A stretch of DNA of 64,000 bases from contig JBCCGT010000003.1 of the NCBI GenBank assembly GCA_039029135.1, positions 248,001-312,000 of the forward strand, in the 5' to 3' direction. Positions 17,194-26,142 of this stretch are shown here, piece after piece. This DNA is from JALZVT01 sp039029135. Lineage in GTDB: Bacteria; Pseudomonadota; Gammaproteobacteria; Pseudomonadales; Azotimanducaceae. The position numbers were made by a program, and so were the translations under genes. How positions within the stretch are numbered: position 1 is the stretch's first letter; each line of letters opens with the position of its first letter. The notes beneath the pieces were generated by a model, which saw only the letters and a program-made list of their open reading frames with translations, did not search any database and was not told the DNA's origin.

Positions 17194-18570
17194 GTGTCCG
17201 AACCGGCAAACACTGCCGCCACGAACTCGCCCCGGCTGGCCAAAGAGCTGCGCGCGCCGCAGGTGGTTGCGCTCGCGCTGGGCGCGATGATCGGCTGGTC
17301 CTGGGTGCTCCTGTCCGCCAGCTGGGTGGCCAGCGCGGGTGCGGTCGGCGCGCCGCTGGCCTTCGGGCTCGGCGGCGTTGGCATCCTGCTGATCGCCCTG
17401 CTCTATGCGGAGCTGGCCTCGGCAATGCCGAAAGCGGGCGGCGAGCATGTCTATGTCGCGAGGGCGTTGGGTGACAAGGCCGCGTTCTGGTGTAGCTGGG
17501 CGCTGTTGATGGCCTACGTCACCGTCTGTGTCTTCGAATCGGTTGCCCTGCCCACGGCTATCGCCTACCTCGCGCCCAACATCGACGTAGTGCCGCTGTG
17601 GGAGGTGGCCGGCAGCAGCGTCAACCTCGGCTTCGTGATCATCGGCGCGCTGGGCGCTGCGCTGGTGACCTGGGCCAACGTCGTGGGCATTCGCACCGCG
17701 GCCCGGGTTCAGACCGTGGTGACCTGCAGCATCCTGGCCGCCGGCGCGCTGCTGATCACCGGCGCCGTGCTCGCACCCGAACTCGCCGCGCCCGCACCCG
17801 ATTTCACAGCCGGTTTTGCCGGTTTCGGCGCCGTGCTGATTATCGTCCCGGCCATGCTGGTCGGCTTCGACGTTATCCCACAGTCCGCGGAGGAGATCGA
17901 TTTGCCGCCACGTCGGCTCGGCACTCTGCTGGTCGCGTCGGTAGCCGCCGCCGTGGCCTGGTACGCGCTGATCAGCATGAGCGTCGCCGCGGGTCTGCCG
18001 CAGGCGCAGCTCGACGCCAGCCAAATGGGCACCGCCGATGCGGCAACGGCGCTGTGGTCCTCGCCGGCTGCCGGCGCCGCACTGGTGCTCGCCGGTATCG
18101 GCGGCATCGTGACCAGTTGGATCGCCTTTGTGCTCGCCGCGAGCCGGTTGATGTACGCCATGGCACTGGACCGAATGCTGCCTTCGGCGTTCGCCCGCCT
18201 GCATCCCCGCTACCGCACACCGGCGAACGCCATCATCGCGATCGGTGCCCTATCGGTTGCAGCACCGTTCGCCGGGCGCGCGCTGCTAGGCTGGCTGGTC
18301 GACGCGGGCAGCTTCACCGTGGTGATCGCCTACCTGTTCGTCGCGGCCGCCTATCTCGTGCTGCGGCAACGCGAGCCCGAACTCGCCCGCCCCTTCAGGC
18401 TGCCCGCTGGCCGCCTGTTCGGCACGCTCGGGCTGCTCGCGGCACTCGGTCTGTTCCTGCTGTTTCTGCCGTTTAGCCCCAGCGGCCTGAGCTGGCCCCA
18501 CGAGTGGCTGATTGTGCTCGGCATGGCGCTGACAGGCCTGCTCGCGTATCGCCAGTTTGCGGCCCGCTAG
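17194..18570 (+). CDS. APC-family amino acid permease
   Basis: A 458-residue membrane transporter with about 12 predicted membrane segments. TM1 carries the APC-type unwound region GAMIGWSWV, and TM6 has VGFDVIPQSAEEIDLP, typical of the amino acid-polyamine-organocation family. It moves an amino acid or related amine across the inner membrane. The start is GTG at 17194, with the coding frame beginning SEPANTAATN. It is 40 bp after the acyl-CoA synthetase and 50 bp before the thioesterase, so these three genes may share a transcript. The substrate cannot be read from sequence. Confidence 0.88.
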   Translation: MSEPANTAATNSPRLAKELRAPQVVALALGAMIGWSWVLLSASWVASAGAVGAPLAFGLGGVGILLIALLYAELASAMPKAGGEHVYVARALGDKAAFWCSWALLMAYVTVCVFESVALPTAIAYLAPNIDVVPLWEVAGSSVNLGFVIIGALGAALVTWANVVGIRTAARVQTVVTCSILAAGALLITGAVLAPELAAPAPDFTAGFAGFGAVLIIVPAMLVGFDVIPQSAEEIDLPPRRLGTLLVASVAAAVAWYALISMSVAAGLPQAQLDASQMGTADAATALWSSPAAGAALVLAGIGGIVTSWIAFVLAASRLMYAMALDRMLPSAFARLHPRYRTPANAIIAIGALSVAAPFAGRALLGWLVDAGSFTVVIAYLFVAAAYLVLRQREPELARPFRLPAGRLFGTLGLLAALGLFLLFLPFSPSGLSWPHEWLIVLGMALTGLLAYRQFAAR

Positions 18571-18620
18571 GTGATCGGCGTCCTGAATTGACGTTCGCAT
18601 TCGATAACAAAGGGTGATCC

Positions 18621-19046
18621 ATGAAAAATCCGTTTGCCGCCGCCGGCGCCGATTTCAAAGCCGCGTTCGAGGACGACCCCTTCCATCGGTATCTCGGCCT
18701 GACGCTCGTCGAGCAGCGCGACGGCTATGGCCAGATCGAGCTACTCAAGACATCGAGCACGCCGAGCGGCGTCGGTCGCAGCGTCCACGGCGGGGTGCTC
18801 GCGACCATGATCGACATGGTCGCGCTGGTTGCGCTGTTCGCAAAGCTGCGGGACGGCGAACAGCCGGCGGGCACCGCGGATCTGTCGATCGCTTATCTGC
18901 GCCAGGCACAGGGCAGCCGGATCGTCGCGACCGGCGAGGTGCTCAAGCGCGGTCGTCAGCTTGCAGTGGTGGACGTTCGTGTGACCGACGACCAAGACAG
19001 GCTGTGCTGCCTCGGTAAAGTGACCTACGCTTTTCGCAGTAGCTGA
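18621..19046 (+). CDS. PaaI-family (hotdog-fold) thioesterase
   Basis: A 141-residue single-hotdog protein. It has HRYLGLTLVE, GRSVHGGVLATMIDMVA near 50-67 (the HGG motif with the following acidic residue used in catalysis) and a LSIAYLRQA strand. The family hydrolyses acyl-CoA, often aryl or short to medium chain. A ribosome site AAAGGGTG precedes the ATG. Position after an acyl-CoA synthetase and permease suggests it recycles CoA in the same catabolic route. Confidence 0.9.
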   Translation: MKNPFAAAGADFKAAFEDDPFHRYLGLTLVEQRDGYGQIELLKTSSTPSGVGRSVHGGVLATMIDMVALVALFAKLRDGEQPAGTADLSIAYLRQAQGSRIVATGEVLKRGRQLAVVDVRVTDDQDRLCCLGKVTYAFRSS

Positions 19047-19060
19047 GCACGGATTCGATC

Positions 19061-20398
19061 ATGGACTATCACCCGTCAGGCTGTATCGCGACCGACCCAC
19101 GCCTGCGGGCGTATGGGTATGGATTGAAAGGCGCGCTGCTGCTGATCGGTTGCGCGCTCTGCGGCGCAACGCAGGCCGCCCCGCTTCCGGATCAGCTTGA
19201 TCCGGATGACTCGCTGCGCCAGTTCGCCGAGTTGCTGGATTCGCGGCGCGATGAGGACAGCGACCTGGGTCGCCTGTCCATGACTCTGCGTGACCGCAAC
19301 GATCGTGCCCTGACGCGACGCGTCCTGCTCGGGCTGCGACCCGAGTTGGGCCGCCAGGTCGCGCTGCGCAGGCGTGGCGGTCTCACGCGTAACCCCACTG
19401 CGACACGGCGTGGAAGAACCGCGCGGCGCCACGGGCGGCCCCAGCCGGAGCGCTGGGACGCCGCGGGGCCAGCGGTTCATCGCTCTAATCTGACGTTATC
19501 CCTGAATGGACTGTCGGCGGCGACCGGCAGCGGCGAGCCGCGTGCGCACCGCGGCGGCAGCCTGTGGCTGACCGCGATCTTTGACGAAGGCGAGCAGGAC
19601 GAGCGCGATGACGTACCCGGCTACGACGAGTCTGCGCGCGGCTTTCGCGTGGGCTACGGGGTCGATCTGACGCCGAGCCTGCAGCTTGCGCTCAGCGGGG
19701 GGCGCATGACGGCCGATATTGACTCGACGGATCGCGGCACCGACGACGTAGAGTCGACAAACGCCGACGTGGCGCTGACCTGGTCGGGACGTCGGCAGTC
19801 GGTCACGCTGACGGGCGCGTTCGCCGATCACGCCACAGATCGCATTCGGCCGTTCGAGGTCCCGACGGCCGATGGTCCGCGCCTGCTGGGGCTGCGCGCA
19901 GAAATTGACAGCCGCCAGTGGGGCGCCGGCGCGACCTGGAGCGCGTTTCTCGCAAGCGACGGCGGTTGGTACGCCAACCCGTTTGTCGGCCTGGACTACG
20001 GCGTGCTGCAGACGGACAACTACGAGGAGGTCGGCCTCACGAGCAACGCATTCGCGCTGCAGGTCGTGAGCGCAGACGACGAGCAACTGTTCGCCAGCAT
20101 CGGCGCGACCGTCGGCCACGACGCCGTGCTCGGCGACTGGCTGTTTTCTCCGAGCATCAGCGTCACCGTAGAGCATGCCCTGATTCGGGACGAGACCGAG
20201 ACGTCGACGCGTTTTCGCAACAGCGACTTCGGCTTCACCGCTACGGGTTTCGATATCGAGCCGACGCGATTCTCCGCGGGCGTCAGCATGTCACTGCTGC
20301 ATCTGAGCGGAATCAGCCTGCAGGCCGGCGTGCGCCTGCGGCGCTATGCCGACTACCGTTTCACCGGACTAAGCGCAACGCTGAGCTATCTCTGGTAA
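19061..20398 (+). CDS. Autotransporter-type outer-membrane beta-barrel protein
   Basis: A 445-residue secreted protein. A hydrophobic segment GALLLIGCALCGATQA near 25-40 looks like a signal peptide with an unusually long leader, so the true start may be internal. Residues 40-150 are arginine-rich and not recognisable. Residues 160-445 alternate as amphipathic strands (FRVGYGVDLTPSLQLALSGG, FVGLDYGVLQT, GLSATLSYLW) and end with an aromatic residue, as outer-membrane barrels do. The passenger is very short, so it may be a barrel-only protein. It is five bases from the convergent phosphotransferase stop. Confidence 0.78.
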   Translation: MDYHPSGCIATDPRLRAYGYGLKGALLLIGCALCGATQAAPLPDQLDPDDSLRQFAELLDSRRDEDSDLGRLSMTLRDRNDRALTRRVLLGLRPELGRQVALRRRGGLTRNPTATRRGRTARRHGRPQPERWDAAGPAVHRSNLTLSLNGLSAATGSGEPRAHRGGSLWLTAIFDEGEQDERDDVPGYDESARGFRVGYGVDLTPSLQLALSGGRMTADIDSTDRGTDDVESTNADVALTWSGRRQSVTLTGAFADHATDRIRPFEVPTADGPRLLGLRAEIDSRQWGAGATWSAFLASDGGWYANPFVGLDYGVLQTDNYEEVGLTSNAFALQVVSADDEQLFASIGATVGHDAVLGDWLFSPSISVTVEHALIRDETETSTRFRNSDFGFTATGFDIEPTRFSAGVSMSLLHLSGISLQAGVRLRRYADYRFTGLSATLSYLW

Positions 20399-20402
20399 GG
20401 GT

Positions 20403-21461
20403 TCAGCGCAGCCGATTGATTGCCTGTTCCGCCAGATCGAGAGAGCGCTTGATGCGATCGAGCATCTCCGGCAGATCGATCCCCTCCGTGCTCTTCTTGC
20501 CTTCCATGTAGCGCGCGTAAACGCCGTGAATGATCGCTGCTGACTTCCAGCGGTTGAAGCCGACGTAGTAGTCCAGCATCGAAAGATCGCGACCCGTACG
20601 CTCGGCGTAACGCTGGGCCAATTCGGTCCGGGTCGGAAAACCGGGGGGCGCCGTTGCGGCCTCCGGTAGCGGCGGCTCCGCGTCGCTCGGGTCGGGCCAG
20701 GGATTCAGTGCGTAGGCCAGGTCGGCGAGCGGGTCCCCGAGCGTAGAGATCTCCCAGTCGACGACGGCCGCGATCGTGCAATCGGGGCCGACGAGGCAGT
20801 TGTGCAGGCCGTAGTCGCCATGAACCACCCGCGCCGGTCCTTGCTCGGGCAGATGGTCCATCAGATAGCGCTGCAGCTCGTGGGCGCGCGGGTCATCGAA
20901 CTGCGCACCCTCCACCGAGGCAACCCAGGAGCGATACCAGGTCTTGAGCTGGCGGGCGACGTAGCCGTCGTGTTTACCCAGATCCCCTAGTCCGACCGCC
21001 ACCGGATCGACGGCGTGCAGATCGGCGAGCACGTCCATGAAGGAAAACGCCATCTTGCGCCGCTGGTCTGCGGGTACGAGGCGCTGCGTGTCCTCAGAGT
21101 TGTACAGCGGCGCGCCGTGGATCAGCCCCATCACATAGAACCAGGCGCCGGTGACGTCTGGGCTTTCGCAAAATCCCAGCGCTGCCGGCACGGGCACGGG
21201 GGTTGGCCCAAGCGCAGAGATCAGCGCCCACTCGCGACTCATGTCGTGCGCCTTGGGCAGCAGCTCGCCCTGCGGAGGTCGCCGAATGACGGCCTCCGTC
21301 CCGACACTGTCCGTCAGCCGATAGGTCAGGTTCGAGTGACCACCCTCCAGCCGCAGCCAGCTCAGCGGCGGCTGGAGGGCCGGCACGTTTGCCGCAATCC
21401 AGGCCTCCACCTCTGCGACCTGATAGCCCTCTGGCCCCAGACTCTCGTCGTGCGCGCTCAT
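20403..21461 (-). CDS. Phosphotransferase family protein (ACAD10/APH-like kinase)
   Basis: A 352-residue aminoglycoside-phosphotransferase-fold protein. Motifs in order: GGHSNLTYRL (nucleotide loop), the lysine-less RRPPQGELLPKAHDMSREW segment, VHGDYGLHNCLVG near 200 (Brenner catalytic loop with Asp and Asn), and VVDWEISTLGDPLADLAY (metal-binding aspartate). This subfamily sits with acyl-CoA dehydrogenases, and the eukaryotic ACAD10/11 proteins carry it fused to them for 4-hydroxy acid breakdown. The ATG at 21461 was chosen for GGGAG eight bases upstream. Confidence 0.88.
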   Translation of the reverse strand: MSAHDESLGPEGYQVAEVEAWIAANVPALQPPLSWLRLEGGHSNLTYRLTDSVGTEAVIRRPPQGELLPKAHDMSREWALISALGPTPVPVPAALGFCESPDVTGAWFYVMGLIHGAPLYNSEDTQRLVPADQRRKMAFSFMDVLADLHAVDPVAVGLGDLGKHDGYVARQLKTWYRSWVASVEGAQFDDPRAHELQRYLMDHLPEQGPARVVHGDYGLHNCLVGPDCTIAAVVDWEISTLGDPLADLAYALNPWPDPSDAEPPLPEAATAPPGFPTRTELAQRYAERTGRDLSMLDYYVGFNRWKSAAIIHGVYARYMEGKKSTEGIDLPEMLDRIKRSLDLAEQAINRLR

Positions 21462-21886
21462 CCAGAACTCTCTCCCAAACTCGGCGCCGGTAGCGATCGG
21501 CGCCTGTGGCGTTGTTGCTGCTCGCTCTTTCCGCCCGCGCCCGATCACGCGTCCCGGCAGAGCCTGAGTTAGCCCTAAACTCGCGAATATACACCCCATG
21601 CGCGGACCGAGGTCACAAACGGATACTTACCCGGCGCTCAATGGAACGCGAGTCGTGACCTAGCGCTCAGGGGCAGGACCTGCCTTGCACGGTCAATTGG
21701 TGACCCATTCGTCACCTGTCGCAACCCTATATCGGATCAAGTTACTGTCGAACCGTTGGCATTTTGCTGACTCCATCACGACAAAAATCCGACGATTTAG
21801 GAACAATTGTCCTCGGTGACAGGGGCGTGCAAGCGGTCACCGGGACTGCCCAGGATGGGTGCCATTTATCTATCCTGGAGTCGTTT
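21462..21886 (+). promoter_or_regulatory. Gap upstream of the first pilin-like gene, with GGTGAC/GTCACC inverted repeats
   Basis: This 425-bp gap separates the phosphotransferase from the first fibre gene. It holds two inverted repeats built on the same half-site: GGTGAC-6 bases-GTCACC at 21699-21716 and CGGTGAC-15 bases-GTCACCG at 21814-21842. The second is 45 bp before the start codon. A ribosome site GGAG is at 21877-21880. A dimeric regulator could bind here. No other gene is visible. Confidence 0.4.
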
Positions 21887-22435
21887 ATGTCAGTCTTCTC
21901 TTCGATCGAAACCAACCTCAAGCGCAGCGCGATTGCGCTTGGGATTGCAGCAGCTGTTGCGGCCCCCGCCTTCGCTGCCACTCAGGGCACGATCGGCGCC
22001 ACCTCCCAAGGTTCTGTCCTCATCTCGCTCGACGTCGATGACGTCCTGCAGATCTCCGGCCTCACCGACATTCTCGGCCTGACCTTCACCGGTGCGGACG
22101 TGTCCGGCTCTACCGACGCCTGCGTCTATCGCAACGGCGGTTTGGCGTACAGCGTCACGGCAACCGGCGACGGCGGCGCCGGCGGTACCGACTTCAGCCT
22201 GTCCGATGCCGGCGGCGCCAACAGCGTGCCCTACACCGTGTCGTTCGACGACGGTTCCGGCGGCAGCCCTCTGACCAGCGGCACCGCGGCCACCATGGCC
22301 GGCGCGTCCGATGCCACCGACTGCAACTCGACCCCGAACGTCCAGGTGACGGTCGATATCGCTGCCGCGGACGCGGCCGCAGCACCGGCCGGTTCCTACA
22401 CCGGCACGCTGACCCTCCTGGTAGACGCGCCTTAA
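21887..22435 (+). CDS. Secreted pilin-like (spore coat protein U-like) subunit 1
   Basis: A 182-residue secreted protein. A clean signal peptide ends APAFA-ATQGT near residue 31. The mature part is glycine/serine/threonine rich, predicted all-beta, with two cysteines (DACVYRN and DCNS) that could form a disulfide, and ends SYTGTLTLLV, a pattern shared with the next two genes. This is how subunits of SCPU-type chaperone-usher fibres look, although similarity is weak. The ATG at 21887 follows GGAG by six bases. Being first, and followed by a strong hairpin, it is the likely major subunit. Confidence 0.7.
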   Translation: MSVFSSIETNLKRSAIALGIAAAVAAPAFAATQGTIGATSQGSVLISLDVDDVLQISGLTDILGLTFTGADVSGSTDACVYRNGGLAYSVTATGDGGAGGTDFSLSDAGGANSVPYTVSFDDGSGGSPLTSGTAATMAGASDATDCNSTPNVQVTVDIAAADAAAAPAGSYTGTLTLLVDAP

Positions 22436-22442
22436 GGCGACC

Positions 22443-22488
22443 CGGGACCCGCGCAGCCGCGCTGTCTGCGGCTGTACCACGGGTCCCG
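22443..22488 (+). terminator. Long interrupted hairpin after pilin-like gene 1
   Basis: Outer arms CGGGACCCG (22443-22451) and CGGGTCCCG (22480-22488) pair perfectly, and inner arms CAGCCGC (22454-22460) and GCGGCTG (22468-22474) pair within. No T-run follows, so it is more likely a partial terminator or an mRNA-stabilising structure than a full stop. It lies eight bases past the stop codon of gene 1 and six before the start of gene 2. Confidence 0.6.
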
Positions 22489-22494
22489 CGTCAC

Positions 22495-23067
22495 ATGCGC
22501 GCACGCACGCCACTACTCGCGCTGCTCGTCGGCATTGCTGGCCTTATGCCCGCAGTGCTGACGCAGGCAGCCACCCAGGGAACCACCGGTACCAGCAGTA
22601 CGAGTACCGTGGACATCCACATGGGCATTGGGCGGTTCGCGCGCATAACCGGGTTCGAGGACTTCGATCTGGGCGAGTGGTCCGGCAGCGGCGATATGTC
22701 CGCTGACGACAATCTCTGCGTCGGTCGCAACGGCGTCGGTTTCTTCGGGACCGGCACCTATCGCATCCATGCGGCCGGCGACGGCGTGCCTACCGATCCT
22801 GCGGCGTTCGTCCTGTCGAACGGCGTTGACCAGATAAGCTATGACGCATACTTCAACGACCAGCCGGGGACAGCTGGGCGTCAACAGCTTACGCCGGGTG
22901 TATTGCTCGGCGGCAACAGCTCGTTCGGCTTTCGGCTGGTGTTCAACTACCTGTTCGGCTGTGTGATCGAGAACGCCAACCTGTCGATCGTCGTGCCCGA
23001 ATCGGAGCTCGAGTCGGCCGCCGGCGGCTACGCGGGAACGCTCACGCTGACGTTGGTGCCCGACTAG
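22495..23067 (+). CDS. Secreted pilin-like subunit 2
   Basis: A 190-residue secreted protein with a signal peptide (LLALLVGIAGLMPAVLTQA, cut before ATQGT). The mature start ATQGT repeats that of subunit 1, as do the cysteine context NLCVGRNG, a YRIHAAGDG strand, a second cysteine near the end, and the terminal GYAGTLTLTLVP. It is probably a paralogous minor subunit or adaptor. The ribosome site is not obvious because the hairpin fills the gap; translation may depend on read-through from subunit 1. Confidence 0.68.
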   Translation: MRARTPLLALLVGIAGLMPAVLTQAATQGTTGTSSTSTVDIHMGIGRFARITGFEDFDLGEWSGSGDMSADDNLCVGRNGVGFFGTGTYRIHAAGDGVPTDPAAFVLSNGVDQISYDAYFNDQPGTAGRQQLTPGVLLGGNSSFGFRLVFNYLFGCVIENANLSIVVPESELESAAGGYAGTLTLTLVPD

Positions 23068-23071
23068 ACGC

Positions 23072-23089
23072 CGCAGCGGTTACGCTGCG
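23072..23089 (+). terminator. Short perfect hairpin after pilin-like gene 2
   Basis: Arms CGCAGCG and CGCTGCG with a four-base loop GTTA, four bases after the stop codon of subunit 2. There is no T-run. It is the second intergenic hairpin in this small operon and may shape transcript ends or decay. Confidence 0.45.
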
Positions 23090-23186
23090 AACGCGGACGG
23101 ATTGTCTGCCGCTTCCTGTGGCGGACGTCTCGGTTCCTGTCTCGCGCGCGGGTCAAGATCGCGGCAACGGTGCCTGCGTGCGCCCT

Positions 23187-23732
23187 ATGAACACCCCGAG
23201 CGATGAACGAGCCTGCCGGTCAGTGATTCCCTATGGCGAACGGCGCGACAAACGCGGCGCCGGCGTTCCTTTGATCGGCTGGTTCCGTTGGCTGAGCGCT
23301 GTGCTCCTTTTTTGGTCGAGCGCCGCCAGTGGCATGGATATTGTCGTGACGCGCTTGAACGACATCGACTTCGGCAATGTCGCGAGCAACGGCGGCCGCC
23401 AGCTCGCCAGCATGGCGTTCTGCGTCAATGTGTTCCCGCAGGCCCCCTATCAGATCGTCGCCTACGGTAGCGGCCCGGCCAATCGCTTCGAGCTCGGCGG
23501 CGAGACGCAGCAGGTGCGCTATCGCGCGTTCTATCGCGATCGCGCCCGCGGCAACGGCCGCGGCACGCGGCTGCGTCGCGCCCGGCCGCTGGTCGGCCAG
23601 CGCCCGTCGCGCGACGGCAACTGCGGCGGCCCTCCCGCGCAGCTCACCATCGTACTGCCGAGGCGCGTGCTGGCTCGCACGACGCCGGGTAGCTACAGCG
23701 GCACGCTCACGCTGACGGTCGCTCCTGAGTAG
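23187..23732 (+). CDS. Secreted pilin-like subunit 3 (candidate tip protein)
   Basis: A 181-residue product from the ATG at 23187; GTG at 23118 would add 23 residues. A long positively charged N-region precedes the hydrophobic segment WLSAVLLFWSSAASG, then the mature part DIVVTRLNDIDFGNV. It has two cysteines (AFCVNV, GNCGG), an arginine-rich middle, LTIVLPRRV, and ends SYSGTLTLTVAPE like subunits 1 and 2. Its different length and basic middle suggest a distinct role, such as tip or anchor, but this is a guess. Its last 26 bases overlap the 3' end of the convergent usher gene. Confidence 0.62.
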   Translation: MNTPSDERACRSVIPYGERRDKRGAGVPLIGWFRWLSAVLLFWSSAASGMDIVVTRLNDIDFGNVASNGGRQLASMAFCVNVFPQAPYQIVAYGSGPANRFELGGETQQVRYRAFYRDRARGNGRGTRLRRARPLVGQRPSRDGNCGGPPAQLTIVLPRRVLARTTPGSYSGTLTLTVAPE

Positions 23733-26130
23733 CCGAGGCGTCACACACCAGATCGTCGAAAATCTGCAGCCCGTCGGCCGTCACCGCGAACGGTACCGCC
23801 AGCGTGCAGCTCAGGTTCCCAGACTCGAGCTGTAAGGGCTCGGCGTGATCGACTTCGACCTGAAACCAACCGTCAGCATCCGTCACGCCGAAGCCGATGG
23901 CGTTCTTCACTAGCGCGTTGGCGACGGGCTCGCCACCGGCCGTGACGGCCCGGCCGATCAAGACGCGCAGCGGCGCGGCCCCGAAGTACAGCCGCTCCAC
24001 GGTGCCAGGATAGAGCGTGATGCTGTGCTCCGTTTCATCGAAGCCAACCAGACGATCGCCGAGCGGCGCCACGCTGACTTCATAGCTCGCGTAGGGACGC
24101 AGACTGATGACGCCAGGCCGATTGACCGAGGCGATGCCCGCACGTCGTCCGTCGACGCGCACTTCGAACATCACGTCGTCCATGACGCCCGACGGCGCGG
24201 CGATCCTCACGACGACCGCGGCGGCGCTCGCCGCACCGCCGCCGAGCGATGTCGCGCCATCGCGGGTTACCAGGCTGAATCGCGAGTTAATCGCGTACAC
24301 CGCGCCGCTGAAGTCGCGGCCGCGCTGATAGCCGACGTCGGCATCCGCAACGCCGTGTCTAGCGAAAACGCTGTTTCTGGAGCCAATACGCAAAGTGTCG
24401 CTGTCCTGCTGCAGATAGGCCCCGTGCGTCGCATTCAGCGTTTCAGTCTGCCTCTCGCGTTGCCACGCAGCCGACAGCAGCGGATCGAAGCCCGTATCGA
24501 AGTCGTACTGCGCTTGTGGCAGCACCTGATAGCTGCTGTCTTCGCGGCGCCCGTTCCAAGTCAGCCCGACGCGCATCCAGTTACCGCGACTGCCCACGCC
24601 GGCGGCCGTGACCAGATCCAGGCGCGACGGACCGAACGAACGCAGACTGTTGCGGTAGGTGAATCCGGCGTCGGTGCTGGAGCGACCCGCGAAGCTGAAG
24701 TGGCGAGCGTTGATCTGCACGCCGCCGCCGAAGGCACGGAATCCCAGCGTCGCGGCCACCTGAGTCACGTTGCGCAGCGGCGCCGCAACGAAACGGTCCT
24801 CGGCCCCGCCGATGAGCTGAGCGTTGAGAGAGAAGTTGAACCGCTGGCGATAAACGAAAACCTGGGTAGACACACCGTATTCGCCACCAAAACCTGCCAG
24901 GGCGCTGAAGAGTCCCGACCAGCCCTGCGCGAAGCGCTGCACACCGCCAGACAGCGTCGTTGAGCCTGCGCCGCTCGCGAACTCGGCGCTGAGCGCGGTG
25001 ACATCGTTGATCCGGCGCGCGCCGCTGGCTCGAAACCAGTGGTCGCCGCTGAGTTCGGGTAGACCCGATGTCGTATCTCGCAACAGCGTTCCTGCCTCAA
25101 ACGCGTACAGCGGTTCTCCCGCGAGCGGCAAGCCCTGCTCGCGCACGAAGAAATGCGATTCCTCGGTGACCTGACCGCTGACGTCGGTGATACGCAGCAG
25201 AACCTGATAGGCGCCATCAGGCAGTCGCTCTGTGATCAAGTGCTGATTACCGGCCGCGTAGTGGCGCGAATCGATCAACTCATCGCCGCGAAAGACATCG
25301 ACTCGCGCGGGGACCGGCAGAAACAGCGGGATTACGGACGCACTAGCATGCTGAACGTCGACCCTGGAATTGAGGGTCCGCGCGAAGCGAACCCCGAGCA
25401 GATCCCGTTCGCCAATGAACGATAGCTGCGTCCCCAGCGCGCGCGTACTGCCAATCTCAAGCAGATGATCGGGAAAGTCCCGCTCCCACGAGAGCATGCG
25501 GAGCTGAGCGCCCTGGTTGGTGATGCCGTAGTTGCTGCGTACGCGAGCGCGACCGCGCGCGAGCGTTGATGTGCTGTACGCGGCGAGTCGGTCGCTGCCG
25601 GCGCCACCGCCGGCGCTCATCGAGACGTCGTTGACCAGCGACCACGATGCGTCCGGCGCGGGCAGGTAGCGTGTTCGTTCAGTTGCGAGCAATTCGAGCT
25701 GGTCCGGATGCACGAATACGTCCAGTCGAAATCGGCCTTCATCGAACAACACGCCCGCGACGTCGGGTGTCAGTCGGCCGCAGCTTTCCTCGTCAGCGTA
25801 TGCATGGCACAGGCGTTCCGCGCCGCTCGGCAATTCGCCCGCCAGCGCCTCGGCTACGAGGGTCGGGTTCTTGAGTCCGGGCAGCGTCGCGACGACCGCG
25901 GCGACGTCCAGGATCTCGACGCGCTCATGGTTGTAATTGACGAACGCGCTGATGCGGAATCCGTCGAGAAAGAAGACGTCCGCCTCGGTGAGCTGCATCT
26001 CCGTCAGGTGTTCGAAACCCGCCGGCACGCCGTCGATCGCGCGCAGCGCTGGTGTCGTGTCCGCCAGTGCGGAAAGTGAAGCCGCGAGCGCGACAATCAG
26101 CAGCGCGGCGGCGCGTTGTGGCCCGTTCAT
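23707..26130 (-). CDS. Fimbrial outer-membrane usher (CS1/TcfC-like)
   Basis: An 807-residue outer-membrane protein. After a signal peptide (LLIVALAASLSALA) comes a usher N-terminal region. A middle barrel of alternating strands follows (for example LRMLSWERDFPDHLLEIG and GVQINARHFSFAG), with YQVLLRITDVSGQ typical of usher barrels and plug. C-terminal Ig-like and carboxypeptidase-regulatory-like domains follow, and two cysteines near the end (CTLAV, LVCDAS). Ushers assemble and export fibre subunits handed over by a periplasmic chaperone. The chaperone gene is 12 bp upstream. Length and sequence fit the CS1 (alternate) class rather than the FimD class. Confidence 0.82.
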   Translation of the reverse strand: MNGPQRAAALLIVALAASLSALADTTPALRAIDGVPAGFEHLTEMQLTEADVFFLDGFRISAFVNYNHERVEILDVAAVVATLPGLKNPTLVAEALAGELPSGAERLCHAYADEESCGRLTPDVAGVLFDEGRFRLDVFVHPDQLELLATERTRYLPAPDASWSLVNDVSMSAGGGAGSDRLAAYSTSTLARGRARVRSNYGITNQGAQLRMLSWERDFPDHLLEIGSTRALGTQLSFIGERDLLGVRFARTLNSRVDVQHASASVIPLFLPVPARVDVFRGDELIDSRHYAAGNQHLITERLPDGAYQVLLRITDVSGQVTEESHFFVREQGLPLAGEPLYAFEAGTLLRDTTSGLPELSGDHWFRASGARRINDVTALSAEFASGAGSTTLSGGVQRFAQGWSGLFSALAGFGGEYGVSTQVFVYRQRFNFSLNAQLIGGAEDRFVAAPLRNVTQVAATLGFRAFGGGVQINARHFSFAGRSSTDAGFTYRNSLRSFGPSRLDLVTAAGVGSRGNWMRVGLTWNGRREDSSYQVLPQAQYDFDTGFDPLLSAAWQRERQTETLNATHGAYLQQDSDTLRIGSRNSVFARHGVADADVGYQRGRDFSGAVYAINSRFSLVTRDGATSLGGGAASAAAVVVRIAAPSGVMDDVMFEVRVDGRRAGIASVNRPGVISLRPYASYEVSVAPLGDRLVGFDETEHSITLYPGTVERLYFGAAPLRVLIGRAVTAGGEPVANALVKNAIGFGVTDADGWFQVEVDHAEPLQLESGNLSCTLAVPFAVTADGLQIFDDLVCDASATQERPSA

Positions 26131-26142
26131 GGCACGAACGAC

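Noticed and set aside
24025..24963. Open frame of 312 codons antisense to the usher gene
   Set aside because: Composition is shadow-like and no family is recognisable, while the usher reads well on the other strand.
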